Source: Bacteroidales bacterium
Lineage (GTDB): Bacteria; Bacteroidota; Bacteroidia; Bacteroidales; UBA932
Reading direction: 5' to 3'
Assembly (NCBI GenBank): GCA_017478685.1
Contig: JAFVDC010000172.1
Coordinates: 1 to 10,835 of the forward strand
DNA length: 10,835 nt
The notes beneath the pieces are model-generated. The model worked only from the letters and a program-made list of their open reading frames with translations, had not been told where the DNA came from and ran no database searches. Shown here one piece after another: positions 1-8,529 of the stretch. A program made the position numbers and the translations under genes. Each line of letters begins with the position of its first letter. The first letter of the stretch is position 1.

Positions 1-1379
1 AGCTGCGTAAAGGCATTGGTGCCTGAGTAGAGGGCTATGGACTTCTCTCCGAAGAACCCAGCGTCCTTGAACTCCTTCATGTAATGCCTTACGCGGTCCT
101 GGAGGGCGGAAACATCCTCTGAGGTGAACACAAGGCGTCCGTCACCGTCCGGGCCCATGGTGCCGCCGGTCATCTGAGACGCCACGGCCGAATACTCAAA
201 CTCCAGTTCCATGCCGCTCATGTCGGCCTCCTTTATGGCCGCAATGGTCTTTGAGAACGGGTGGCGGCCTTCGTTACGAAGGTCCCAGTACCAGTTGGGC
301 TGCATCCAGGCCTGGTCTATGCCAAGGCTCTTCCAGTATTTGTAGCCGGGGCCCATGTGGTAGGGAATCCAGTAAAGGCCCTGCCCGGAGGCGTGGCAGT
401 AGCGGGCGACCGACGGGGCAATCACGTCCCAGTTCTTGTACTGGCAGTTGACGTCAATGTCCCAGGGGAGGTAGATTTCTTCGGCGGTAATGTAAAAGCC
501 GGAGAGCTCAAGGTACTTGCATCCAAGCTTTGCAAACATGGCCCTGGCGGTGTCCATGTACCAGTAGAGGGCCTTCAGGCGGTCTTCGGTGGAGGCGAAG
601 TCAAGGCCGTCTCCCCAGTAGGTGGTGGAGGAACTTTTGTCCGAGAACCTCTGGAACATGATGGCATCAGGAATACCGATTATTACGCCGCGCTTGCGTG
701 AGGGTGCGCCAATCCTGTCGGCAACTGAAGCGCAGGCTTTCTCGAGTTCGGCTACGGAGCCTTCGGCCCCAAGCCAGAGGTCCAGTTGGTACTGCCACAC
801 GGATTTGTCGGCGCTTTCACCGCTGGGGGATATGACAAGGGTTTTTCCGTGGATCCAGTCGGAGCCTTCGAGGAAGATGAAACCCTCAAAGAGCCACTGC
901 TCGGTCCCGTCAGGAGCCTTCCAGCTTACGTGCGGGGCAAAGCGTGCGGCATCCCAGTGATAGGGCTCCCTGTGCCAGTAGCCAACAAGGCTTACGTCCG
1001 TGAAATAGCGCACTCCAATGCGTTCTTCGGCCGTTTTGAAGCTGACCGTTTCCCATTTCCCCTCCTCTCCGGCAGGGCCTATGCCCCTTACGCTCAGGGT
1101 GTAATCCGTAGAAGGCTCAAGGCCGCTCCAGGAGAGTTCCAGAACGTCCGGTCCGGTAGTTGAGGTGGCAGTTTTCCTGACGGCATTTTCGGCCGAAACT
1201 CCCACGCCATACTCAACCGCGGCGGCGTCTATGGTATTTACCGTAAAGGCTATGTCACGGGCTCCCACGGAGGTGAGTTCAACCCTCACGGCGGGCTGTG
1301 CGGCCCCCGATGCCTTCTTCTCCTTGCAGCCGGAGGCCGAGAGGAGAAGGGTAATCACTATGAATGCAAGGTATTTCAT
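1..1379 (-). CDS. DUF4855 family lipoprotein with N-terminal FN3 domain, 3' end cut by window edge
   Basis: The frame opens at ATG 1379 and stays open to the left edge, giving 459 codons and no stop. Residues 1-18 form a lipoprotein signal ending in the lipobox SASGC, with Cys18 followed by KEKK, so the mature protein is probably a lipoprotein and plausibly surface-exposed. Residues about 28-118 look like a fibronectin type III domain (GLEPSTDYTLSVRG). From about 123 onward the pattern matches DUF4855 as I remember it: LVGYWHREPYHW, WLFEGFIFLEG, LELSGFYITAEE, LYWIPYHMGPGY, MELEFE. The aromatic-rich segments and acidic residues at strand ends (Glu300/Glu301, and Glu391/Glu393/Glu395) suggest a TIM-barrel glycosidase-like fold, but that is inference; the family has no established activity that I know of. 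Only the last few tens of residues should be missing. The start lies 4 bases after the preceding stop, so co-translation is likely. It is the only candidate hydrolase in the window. Confidence 0.85.
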   Translation of the reverse strand, partial: MKYLAFIVITLLLSASGCKEKKASGAAQPAVRVELTSVGARDIAFTVNTIDAAAVEYGVGVSAENAVRKTATSTTGPDVLELSWSGLEPSTDYTLSVRGIGPAGEEGKWETVSFKTAEERIGVRYFTDVSLVGYWHREPYHWDAARFAPHVSWKAPDGTEQWLFEGFIFLEGSDWIHGKTLVISPSGESADKSVWQYQLDLWLGAEGSVAELEKACASVADRIGAPSRKRGVIIGIPDAIMFQRFSDKSSSTTYWGDGLDFASTEDRLKALYWYMDTARAMFAKLGCKYLELSGFYITAEEIYLPWDIDVNCQYKNWDVIAPSVARYCHASGQGLYWIPYHMGPGYKYWKSLGIDQAWMQPNWYWDLRNEGRHPFSKTIAAIKEADMSGMELEFEYSAVASQMTGGTMGPDGDGRLVFTSEDVSALQDRVRHYMKEFKDAGFFGEKSIALYSGTNAFTQ

Positions 1380-1383
1380 GCTT

Positions 1384-3432
1384 TTATTGGAGCTGGAAAA
1401 GGCTTAGTCCGCAGCCCTGCATAAGCACTGCAATATACGTGCTGCCGCTGATGTACCGGACCGTGCAGTCTCCAACGGAGTGGCTGGCGGTAATGCTGGA
1501 CTTGGCCTCAAAGTCGTCGGGATGCTGGATGGGGAAGTAGCGGATGCCTTCCGGGAGTTCCTCTCCCTCTGCAGGAGCGCAGTTGTCTCCATACCACTTG
1601 AGAACATCCGGGAAACCGGCGGGAGTGCCTGCGGTGTCGTCAATGACTACAAGTTTTCCGCGCACGGCGTTTTCTCCGTCAAGCTGCATGAAGGCAATGT
1701 AGTTTTCCCCGTGGAAGTCAAAGAAGTTGAACCCGTAACTTAGGCTGAGCCCGGCGATTTCGGCTTCGTCGGTAAGGCTAATCCATCCGTTGGCGCCGGG
1801 GGCTCCGGGAGAGTAGATGTTTCCGCGGCCGTTACGCGTTACAAGGAATTTGTCCCAGCCGGGATAGCGGATGACATCCTTGATGCCTGCTTTGTCAGAG
1901 GGAATATAGTAGTCCTCGGGGTCTTCGGGATTCACTACAGTACCGTTCTGGAGATGGAAACCCAGCATCTTGCCGTAGGCGCCGTCGTGCCAGGTGAGGA
2001 ACCACAGTTTTCCGTTCTGCCATGTCCCTTCCACAGTGAAGCGGTCTCCGTAACGACGCCAGTCGTTGGCTCCGCCCTTGTTGTCCTTGAGGAAGTCCAG
2101 GATCTGTACGGGAGCGGCATCGGTACCGTTTACATAGGCGTATACGTAAAGGTGCTGGTCGCCTTCGACCTTGAGAGAACAGAATGAGAGGATGTCGGCA
2201 CCGGACTCGTTAGGGATCATCCTGACGCAGGAAACAGGGTGCGTGCAGCCGTTACCTTCGGCCGTGCTCACGTCCAGTTTTTTCACAAAGCTGCCGTTGG
2301 TGCGGCTGAGGGCATAGATTCCTGGCGTGCCGTTTGAATGGGCAACATACACATAGTCATCGTCCATCGCTATGGTGCGGTCGCTTCCCGCGCCAAAGCC
2401 TTCAAGGCCGCTGTACCAGGCCGATGATTCGGAGTACAGGCCCCACTCCCTCACAACCACGGAAATGCCGTTGCTGGCATAGCTTACACAGATGTATGTG
2501 ACCATGTTGCCAAGACCCAGGCCTTCAAGGCTGAACTCTTTGCCGGACATTGTGGCCTGTATGGCCGAAGCGTCCACGGCAACCGGCACCACATACGGAG
2601 GAAATTCCTGCAGGTGGCCGTCCGTGAAGGGCAGTTTGCCCTTGTCAAGCACCACCTGGAAGGTTGAGGAGCTTGCGCCCTCCTTTATTGAAACCGAACT
2701 GTTTACAAGGGTGACGAGGCCTTCAGGGGCGGCAGTCCACTCTTCCTCTGCGGTTTCGTTGAATTTGGAGATGAGGCTGTTGTCTATGGCAACGGGAAGC
2801 GTCATTCCCACGTTCTTTATTGCCTTGTCAAGGGAAAGGTCCAGGGTGATTGTTTCCTTAAGCTCCGGGACATTCCCTTTGTCGTCCGCTTCCACGGCCT
2901 TGTTCTCAATGGAGCGCACCTGGGTGGCCTGCTCCACGGAAAGGGTGGAGCGGTTCAGGTGAATCATGAGGAAGCTATGCTGGGCGTTCACGTCAAGGTC
3001 CTTGGAGGAGATGGAAAGCGGAATCACATAGTCCGTGCTCTCGCCAATGGTCTGGGCGGCAAGCTTTGAGTCCCACTCTACAGTAAGCTCTTTCACCACG
3101 TCCTTTTCGGCATAATCTATCCTGGTGTCGGAGAGGGTGTAGAGATATGCGGGAAGAGCCTTGTAGGAGGTTCCGTTTGCAGTGTTGTACTCCTTGAGGG
3201 CGGCTTTGTCGGCCTCTTCACCGGAGACTATGGAAACGCTGGCAGAGCTTTGTCCCTTGCCGTTTTTGGCTATGCCCACGCTTGCGGCTCCGGTGTGCAC
3301 GGATGCCTCCACGACGGCGCTCCTTGCGGTAAGTCCGAAGCTGTCTTCCACCATGAAATTGTTACGGTCGTCCTTGAGACATCCGGTTGTGCCCAGGATG
3401 AGCGCGGCCATTAAAAATATCTGTTTTTTCAT
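1384..3432 (-). CDS. SusE-position surface lipoprotein: two DUF1735-type domains plus propeller-like C-terminal half
   Basis: 682 residues from ATG 3432; an in-frame ATG two codons upstream (3438) is the alternative, but AAAGGA sits 8 bases before 3432 and only 2 before 3438, and 3432 gives a typical MKK signal start. The signal ends at Cys18 followed by LKDD, resembling the acidic surface-export signal of Bacteroidota lipoproteins. Residues about 38-158 carry a DUF1735-like domain (LKEYNTANGTSYKALPAYLY, then YVIPLSI). A second, weaker copy covers about 188-318 (LISKFNE, SVSIKEGASSSTFQV, YVVPVAV). Residues about 326-682 have recurring strand-turn-strand units (TIAMDDDYVYVAHSNG, NGKLWFLTWHDG, DKFLVTRNGRGN, NYIAFMQLDGE) like a beta-propeller; this may be the DUF4623 type, though I am not certain. 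DUF1735 proteins usually sit next to SusD and are thought to bind glycan. The gene follows susD and precedes the DUF4855 gene. No catalytic motif was recognised. Confidence 0.8.
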   Translation of the reverse strand: MKKQIFLMAALILGTTGCLKDDRNNFMVEDSFGLTARSAVVEASVHTGAASVGIAKNGKGQSSASVSIVSGEEADKAALKEYNTANGTSYKALPAYLYTLSDTRIDYAEKDVVKELTVEWDSKLAAQTIGESTDYVIPLSISSKDLDVNAQHSFLMIHLNRSTLSVEQATQVRSIENKAVEADDKGNVPELKETITLDLSLDKAIKNVGMTLPVAIDNSLISKFNETAEEEWTAAPEGLVTLVNSSVSIKEGASSSTFQVVLDKGKLPFTDGHLQEFPPYVVPVAVDASAIQATMSGKEFSLEGLGLGNMVTYICVSYASNGISVVVREWGLYSESSAWYSGLEGFGAGSDRTIAMDDDYVYVAHSNGTPGIYALSRTNGSFVKKLDVSTAEGNGCTHPVSCVRMIPNESGADILSFCSLKVEGDQHLYVYAYVNGTDAAPVQILDFLKDNKGGANDWRRYGDRFTVEGTWQNGKLWFLTWHDGAYGKMLGFHLQNGTVVNPEDPEDYYIPSDKAGIKDVIRYPGWDKFLVTRNGRGNIYSPGAPGANGWISLTDEAEIAGLSLSYGFNFFDFHGENYIAFMQLDGENAVRGKLVVIDDTAGTPAGFPDVLKWYGDNCAPAEGEELPEGIRYFPIQHPDDFEAKSSITASHSVGDCTVRYISGSTYIAVLMQGCGLSLFQLQ

Positions 3433-3440
3433 ATCCATTG

Positions 3441-3446
3441 TCCTTT
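3441..3446 (-). promoter_or_regulatory. Shine-Dalgarno-like AAAGGA deciding the start of the DUF1735 lipoprotein
   Basis: In the short gap after the susD stop, the minus strand reads AAAGGA. It is 8 bases from ATG 3432 and 2 bases from ATG 3438, so the inner ATG has the workable spacing. Bacteroidota often initiate without a strong Shine-Dalgarno site, so this supports but does not prove the choice. Confidence 0.5.
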
Positions 3447-3452
3447 AAACTG

Positions 3453-5465
3453 CTACCAACCGGGGTTCTGGGTGTAATTTGTCATCTGGGCAATCTGGGG
3501 AGAGCCTATGGGGAAGAGGTAGTCCCTTTCCTGGAACACGCTTCTTCCGCCAATGTAGTCCCCGCTCACCCTTTCATAGGAATCCTCGTAGTTGTCGGCG
3601 GTTATGTGGAGGGTCCAGTTTTCGGTGTTGTATTCCTCCATGGCCTTCATCCAGCGGAGCATGTCGTAGTGGCGCTGGCCTTCCATGGCAAACTCGCACA
3701 TGCGTTCCTGGAGAATGATCCAGCGCAGCCATTCGCGGCCGGTGCGGGTTACTTCGCCAACGGTGGAAGTGCCTTCGGCATTGTCAAAGTCATTGTCCGG
3801 GTAGGATGTCCTGAGGCCCGGAAGACCGCTGCGCTCACGCACCTTGTCTATGTACTCAATGGCCTTGGAGGCATCTCTCGCCGTCCTCTCGTTCTGGGCT
3901 TCGGCATAGCTCAGGTACACTTCGGCAAGCCTGAAAGCGGGATAGACGTACCTCATGCTCTGGTAGTCGGCGGTGAGGTCCTTGAGCGGGTTTCCGGCCT
4001 TGTAGAGGCGGCGCCATACATACCCCACGCGGTAGCAGGCGTCGGTTTCCGAGTACGGAGACGTGGCCGAAGGGGAGTTGTAGCAGGTGAACCTGACGGG
4101 GCCTCCGCTGTTTGTGGTGGAGGAGGGCCACCAGAAGCCGTTGGGCACAAAGTTGGAGTAGTAACGGGCGTCCCTTCCCACGGTTGTGTTGTGGGCCTTG
4201 AAAGGAGTGGCCCAGGAAGGATCCACGTCTACAAGCTGCTGGTAATTGTCCGTCCAGCCGCTGGTCTTATATCCGGACAAAGGGTCCACGATGGGGCGTG
4301 AATAGTCCAGAAGGCCTCCTGTCTTGTTGTACCCGAGGACAGGGTAGCGGCCGTTTTCCCACATGGGATAAGCGTCCACAAGTTTGAGTGAGGGAGAGGT
4401 GAGGGAGTATCCGGCAAGGGCGATCTTTCCGCCTGCGGGAGCCGCGTATGCAACGTCGCAGCCCTGTCCCAGGGACTCGTCGCCCCATGAGCGGTACCAC
4501 CATCCCCAGATAATCTCCGTGTTAATGCTCCAGTTCTGGAACCACGTGCACTGGTAGTTTGCGGCGGCTTTCTCAATGGGCGTTCCCGTTGCCGCGGCCG
4601 AAGTTGCAAGCTTGTACCTGCCAAGGGCGAAGATGTCTTCGGCCGCCTTCACGACATCGTCCCACTTGGCGGCGTCGTACTCAGGGAACAGCTTCTCTCC
4701 GCGTGAGTTCTGGAGACCGTTGTAGATGCCGCTTCCGTTCTGGCCGTTGTAAAGCGGGGATGCGCGGTACAGTAGGACGCGGGTCTTGAGGGCCATTGCG
4801 GCACCCTTGGTGGCACGTCCCTTGTTGGAGGCAAGGCTAAGGCCAAGGCCGTCGTCGTTCACTTCCACGCAAAGGAGCTCAATGGCCTTGTCGAGTTCGG
4901 AGACAATGAAGTCGAAGTTTTCGTCTACGGTATTGCGGTCCAGGGTTTCGGCCTTTACGCTTTGGTCGGCGGCGTTGTCGCCCCACACAATCACGGGGCC
5001 CCACTGCCTGAGGAGCACAAAGTAGTAGTAGGCCCTGAGGAACCTGGCTTCTCCCTCCATCTGCTGGATGAGCCTGGGGGAGTCCTCCTTGTCAAGGTTA
5101 AGGTTGGTGAGGAAGGTTGTGCACTCGTTGATGCCGGTATAGAAGCGTTTCCAGGGATTTGCGCTGGCGTCGTCAACGGCGTTGTCGGCGCCGTATTCTC
5201 CGCGGCGCACCTTGTACCAGAATGTCTCGTACTGGGATTTCGCCACCAGGGATTCGTCCGAGCGAAGCACCGTTGCGCCCTCGTAGTTTCGGATGTTCTC
5301 GTCCCGGGGGATGTAAGAGTACAGATGGGCCAGGTAGCGTTTTACCGTGCTGGAGCGGCTCATGGTGTCTTCCAGGGTGGGCTGGTCCTTGAGGTTTATG
5401 TCAAAGAAGGAGTCGCAGGACACGGCTGCAAGGGCCATAATTGCAAGTATGTATATCTTTTTCAT
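3453..5465 (-). CDS. susD-like: SusD/RagB family surface glycan-binding lipoprotein
   Basis: 670 residues from ATG 5465 to TAG, somewhat longer than many SusD proteins (about 500-600). The signal peptide ends in ALAAVSC with Cys17, followed by DSFFD, close to the usual C-x-x-F-L-D start of SusD. The N-terminal SusD-like region has the hallmark EARFLRAYYYFVLLRQWG at 139-156, a TPR helix that packs against SusC. The C-terminal region has FRLAEVYLSYAEAQNE at 511-526, ERMCEFAMEGQRHYDMLRW at about 587-605 and the typical ending YLFPIGSPQI near 649-658 followed by NPGW. The family forms a hinged lid over the SusC barrel at the outer membrane and holds oligosaccharide. The central region (about 310-480) is rich in Trp and Tyr, suitable for stacking on sugar rings, but the ligand cannot be read from it. 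The gene starts 12 bases after susC. Confidence 0.96.
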   Translation of the reverse strand: MKKIYILAIMALAAVSCDSFFDINLKDQPTLEDTMSRSSTVKRYLAHLYSYIPRDENIRNYEGATVLRSDESLVAKSQYETFWYKVRRGEYGADNAVDDASANPWKRFYTGINECTTFLTNLNLDKEDSPRLIQQMEGEARFLRAYYYFVLLRQWGPVIVWGDNAADQSVKAETLDRNTVDENFDFIVSELDKAIELLCVEVNDDGLGLSLASNKGRATKGAAMALKTRVLLYRASPLYNGQNGSGIYNGLQNSRGEKLFPEYDAAKWDDVVKAAEDIFALGRYKLATSAAATGTPIEKAAANYQCTWFQNWSINTEIIWGWWYRSWGDESLGQGCDVAYAAPAGGKIALAGYSLTSPSLKLVDAYPMWENGRYPVLGYNKTGGLLDYSRPIVDPLSGYKTSGWTDNYQQLVDVDPSWATPFKAHNTTVGRDARYYSNFVPNGFWWPSSTTNSGGPVRFTCYNSPSATSPYSETDACYRVGYVWRRLYKAGNPLKDLTADYQSMRYVYPAFRLAEVYLSYAEAQNERTARDASKAIEYIDKVRERSGLPGLRTSYPDNDFDNAEGTSTVGEVTRTGREWLRWIILQERMCEFAMEGQRHYDMLRWMKAMEEYNTENWTLHITADNYEDSYERVSGDYIGGRSVFQERDYLFPIGSPQIAQMTNYTQNPGW

Positions 5466-5477
5466 TGCTTCCGGTCT

Positions 5478-8400
5478 TTAGAAATTCAGGTTGATGCCAA
5501 GGCTCACGTTCCTTGTGAGCGGGTACACGTTGCCGTACTCGGATTCAAGTTCCGGATCCCAGAGTTTGAACTTGGAGAAGGTGAGAAGGTTCACTCCCTG
5601 GATGTAGAAGCGCACGGTGGAAAGCCCGGCCTTCTTCACCCACTTCTTGGGGAGGGTGTATCCCAGTTCGGCATTCTTGAGGCGCAGGAAACTCATGTCC
5701 TTCTGCCAGAAGGTAGACCTCAGCTGGTTGTTGGCCGAAGCTTCCACGGTGAAGCGGGGATATTCGGCACGGGGGTCACCCGTCACGGACCAGCTGCGCT
5801 CGATGACATCGGCGAACACCTGGCCCTGGATGAGGACGTTGGTGGCTGCGCCGCCGTAGAGGTTGTATCCGCCAATGAAGCGTGTCACGTGGGACATTCC
5901 GCTGAAAAAGACGCTGGCATCTATGCCCTTCCAGCCAAGGCTGAGGCCGAAACCGTAGTTGATTTCAGGGATGGTGGTGTAGCCGATGGGCACCATGTCG
6001 AAGTCGTTCACGATGCCGTCGCCGTTGATGTCGCGGTACTTGATGTCTCCGGGCTGGAGCACGCGGCCGTACTGGCTGGGCCAGGCGTCAATCTCTTCCT
6101 GTGTCATGAAAAGACCTTCGGCCACAAGGCCCCTCTGCTGGTTGTTGGCAAAGCCGGCGGTGTTTTGGTAAGGCCAGATCTGGGACGGCTTGTCGTCGTA
6201 AACGCGGCGGTTGCGGTTGAAGGTGAAGTTTCCGCGGGCGGCAATTGAAAGCCCGTTTCCAAGGAGGTACTCAAACTGGGCCGAAGCGTCAAAGCCGGCG
6301 TTCTGCATTTCGCCGATGTTCACGTACTGGGTCTTTCTGAGGCCAACGGCGTCCGGGAGGCTCTGGCGGGTGATGAAGATTCCGCTGCGGTAGTCGTTAA
6401 AGTAGTCGAACTGCAACTTGAGGTGGTCCCTGAAGAGGTTCATCTCAAAGCCCAGGTTGCGTTTCAGGGCCTCTTCCCATTCAATGTAGGGGTTGCCGAT
6501 TTCGCCGGTTGCCACGCCGTCAACCCAGGCGCTGCGCTCGTTGCCCCAGTTGAAGCCGTTCACTCCGGTGATGTCCATGGTGGTGTTGTAGCCAAAACGG
6601 CGTCCGCCGCCAATCTGGTCGTTGCCAACCTTGCCGATGGAGGCCTTGAACTTCAGGAGGGACACAACGTCCTTGATGGGGTCCCAGAACCTCTCGTTGG
6701 AGATTATGTAGCCAACTGCGGCCGAAGGGAAAAAGCCGAAACGGTGGCCGGGGGAGAAGTTCTCGGAGCCGTTGTAGCCGAAGTTGAATTCGGCAAAATA
6801 ACGGTCACGATAACTGTAGGTGGCGCGTCCTGCAATACCCAGGCTCTTGCGGGGGAAGGTCTCCCAGTAGTCGAAGCCGGGGTGGGTGTTGGCGCGGTCC
6901 CTGAGGTAGTAGAGGAACATTCCGCTGACTCTGTGACGGGATGCGAAGGTGCGTTCATAGTTGGCCGAAGCCTCCACGTTGAGCACCGTATAACCGCTCT
7001 GGGAAGAGCTGGAGACGTTGATGTAGCCTGCGGTGTTGTTCTGGGGGATGTATTCGCGGGTTGCGGGGTCCATGTAGTACACCCTGGGCAGGATGCCGTT
7101 GGTGACGGACGACGCCGTACGGGCGTCCCAGGAAACCTGGACCTTTGCCGTGAGGCCTTCGGTGATGATTTCGGAGAAGTCCTGGGTAAGGGCCACCGTG
7201 GTCTGCGCGTTCTGCGTATTTATGGTGGCGTAACCCATGTTGTTTATCATGTTGTAGGGGTTGGAACCGGTCTCGGGGTTGGAGAGGGTTCCGTCGCTGA
7301 ACACCTTGGGGAAGCCGATGGGCGTAATCTGCATTACGGTGTTGTAGATGCTTCCAAGGCCTGTTCCGGGCTGGTTCTTCTTGGTGAACTGGGTGGAGAT
7401 GTCCATGCCCAGGGTGGTGGACTTTGTGATGTTGATGTCCACGTTCGTGCGGAAGTTGAACCGGCTGTAGTTCATCTGGGAATTGTAGCGGTCGTTATTC
7501 TCCACGTTGAAGATACCGTCCTCAAAGTAATAGGAACCGCCGGCATAGTAACGCACGTTCTTGGTACCGCCCGTCACGTTCACGTTGGCCTTCAGGGTCA
7601 TGGCCTGCTCCTTGAAAATCTCATGGATCCAGTCCACGTTGGGGTAGAGGTCGGGGTCGGCCCCGGACAGGTACATGCGCTTTGCGTAGTCGTCTATGGT
7701 GCCCGGCTTCATCATGTTGAGGTAGTCTATGAACTGCTCGGCCGAAGCCATCCTGGGCAGCTGGGTGGGGGAGGTGAAGCCGCTCTCAATCTTGGCGTTT
7801 ACCTTTGGCTTGGACTCGGAGCCGCGGCGGGTGGTGATGAGCACTATGCCGTTTGCGCCGCGTACGCCGTAAAGGGCCGTGGCGGTTGCGTCCTTGAGGA
7901 TGGAGAAGGATGCGATGTCCTCGGTGTCAACAAGGTCCATGGAACGCTCCACGCCGTCTACAAGGATCAGCGGGTATGAGTTTGCGCCGAAGGTGTTAAC
8001 GCCTCGGATCCAGAATTCGGCACTGGAACCGGGTTCGCCGGTGTGCTGGACGGCCACAACGCCGGCAAGTTTACCGGCAAGGCCCGTAGAAAGCTGGCCG
8101 ATTGGAGCTTTTAGCTGTTCGGCGTCAACCGTTGTGATGGAGCCGATGATCGAGGCTTTCTTCTGGGTACCGTAGGCAACCTTCACCACTTCCTCAAGCT
8201 GGTTGGCCTGGGGGACCAGTTTCACAAGGATTTCCTTCTGGTCACGGACCGGAACTTCCTCGTCCTCGTATCCCAGGAAACTCACAATGAGGATGTCGGA
8301 CGGCTTTACGGAGATCTCAAATTCTCCGGCGCCGTCGGTCATGACGCCGTGGGTTTCGTTCTTGACGGTTACGAAGGCTCCTGCAACGGGAGTCTCGGTC

Positions 8401-8510
8401 TCGTCAAGGACACGGCCCTTCACGTTGCTGCTCTGGCCCCATGCGGGGAGGGCTGCAAGGACGGCGGCCACTGCAAGTAGAAGCGTTTTAATAGTCTTTG
8501 TCAAGGACAT
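5478..8510 (-). CDS. susC-like: SusC/RagA family TonB-dependent outer-membrane transporter
   Basis: 1010 residues from ATG 8510 to TAA, a normal length for SusC. A frame extension to TTG 8537 exists, but ATG 8510 begins a standard signal peptide (MSLTKTIKTLLLAVAAVLAA, cleavage near WGQ at 24-26) and avoids overlap with the ROK gene. Domains in order: a carboxypeptidase-regulatory-like domain at about 29-100 (VKGRVLDETETPVAGAFVTV); a TonB-box-like stretch EEVVKVAYGTQKK at 106-118; a plug with LILVDGVERSMD at 181-192 and the SusC signature SILKDATATALYGVRGANG at 203-221; then a beta-barrel to the terminal GINLNF, ending in the Phe typical of outer-membrane barrels. DINGDGIVND at 827-836 is a calcium-loop-like element common in SusC. 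The protein should import oligosaccharides using TonB-ExbBD energy, capped by the SusD encoded next. It lies 19 bases after the ROK gene, unusually downstream of cytosolic genes. Confidence 0.97.
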   Translation of the reverse strand: MSLTKTIKTLLLAVAAVLAALPAWGQSSNVKGRVLDETETPVAGAFVTVKNETHGVMTDGAGEFEISVKPSDILIVSFLGYEDEEVPVRDQKEILVKLVPQANQLEEVVKVAYGTQKKASIIGSITTVDAEQLKAPIGQLSTGLAGKLAGVVAVQHTGEPGSSAEFWIRGVNTFGANSYPLILVDGVERSMDLVDTEDIASFSILKDATATALYGVRGANGIVLITTRRGSESKPKVNAKIESGFTSPTQLPRMASAEQFIDYLNMMKPGTIDDYAKRMYLSGADPDLYPNVDWIHEIFKEQAMTLKANVNVTGGTKNVRYYAGGSYYFEDGIFNVENNDRYNSQMNYSRFNFRTNVDINITKSTTLGMDISTQFTKKNQPGTGLGSIYNTVMQITPIGFPKVFSDGTLSNPETGSNPYNMINNMGYATINTQNAQTTVALTQDFSEIITEGLTAKVQVSWDARTASSVTNGILPRVYYMDPATREYIPQNNTAGYINVSSSSQSGYTVLNVEASANYERTFASRHRVSGMFLYYLRDRANTHPGFDYWETFPRKSLGIAGRATYSYRDRYFAEFNFGYNGSENFSPGHRFGFFPSAAVGYIISNERFWDPIKDVVSLLKFKASIGKVGNDQIGGGRRFGYNTTMDITGVNGFNWGNERSAWVDGVATGEIGNPYIEWEEALKRNLGFEMNLFRDHLKLQFDYFNDYRSGIFITRQSLPDAVGLRKTQYVNIGEMQNAGFDASAQFEYLLGNGLSIAARGNFTFNRNRRVYDDKPSQIWPYQNTAGFANNQQRGLVAEGLFMTQEEIDAWPSQYGRVLQPGDIKYRDINGDGIVNDFDMVPIGYTTIPEINYGFGLSLGWKGIDASVFFSGMSHVTRFIGGYNLYGGAATNVLIQGQVFADVIERSWSVTGDPRAEYPRFTVEASANNQLRSTFWQKDMSFLRLKNAELGYTLPKKWVKKAGLSTVRFYIQGVNLLTFSKFKLWDPELESEYGNVYPLTRNVSLGINLNF

Positions 8511-8529
8511 ACTGTTATTTGGTTTAACG

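Noticed and set aside
3438..4301. Plus-strand open frame of about 287 codons opposite the 3' end of susD
   Set aside because: Antisense to well-supported SusD C-terminal motifs, no domain recognised.
4962..6248. Plus-strand open frame of about 428 codons crossing the susC-susD junction
   Set aside because: It is antisense to both genes, has the same low-complexity composition and no plausible start signal; a shadow frame.
6423..7979. Long plus-strand open frame of about 518 codons opposite susC
   Set aside because: It lies wholly antisense to a certain susC coding region, and its protein is Val/Gly/His-rich with no recognisable family, as expected when the GC-rich codon use of susC leaves few stops on the other strand.
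8511..8529. Promoter or attenuator in the gap before susC
   Set aside because: The gap is 19 bases and A-rich; a GTTA/TAAC inverted pair is too weak to call a structure, and no -7/-33 Bacteroidota promoter pattern fits.
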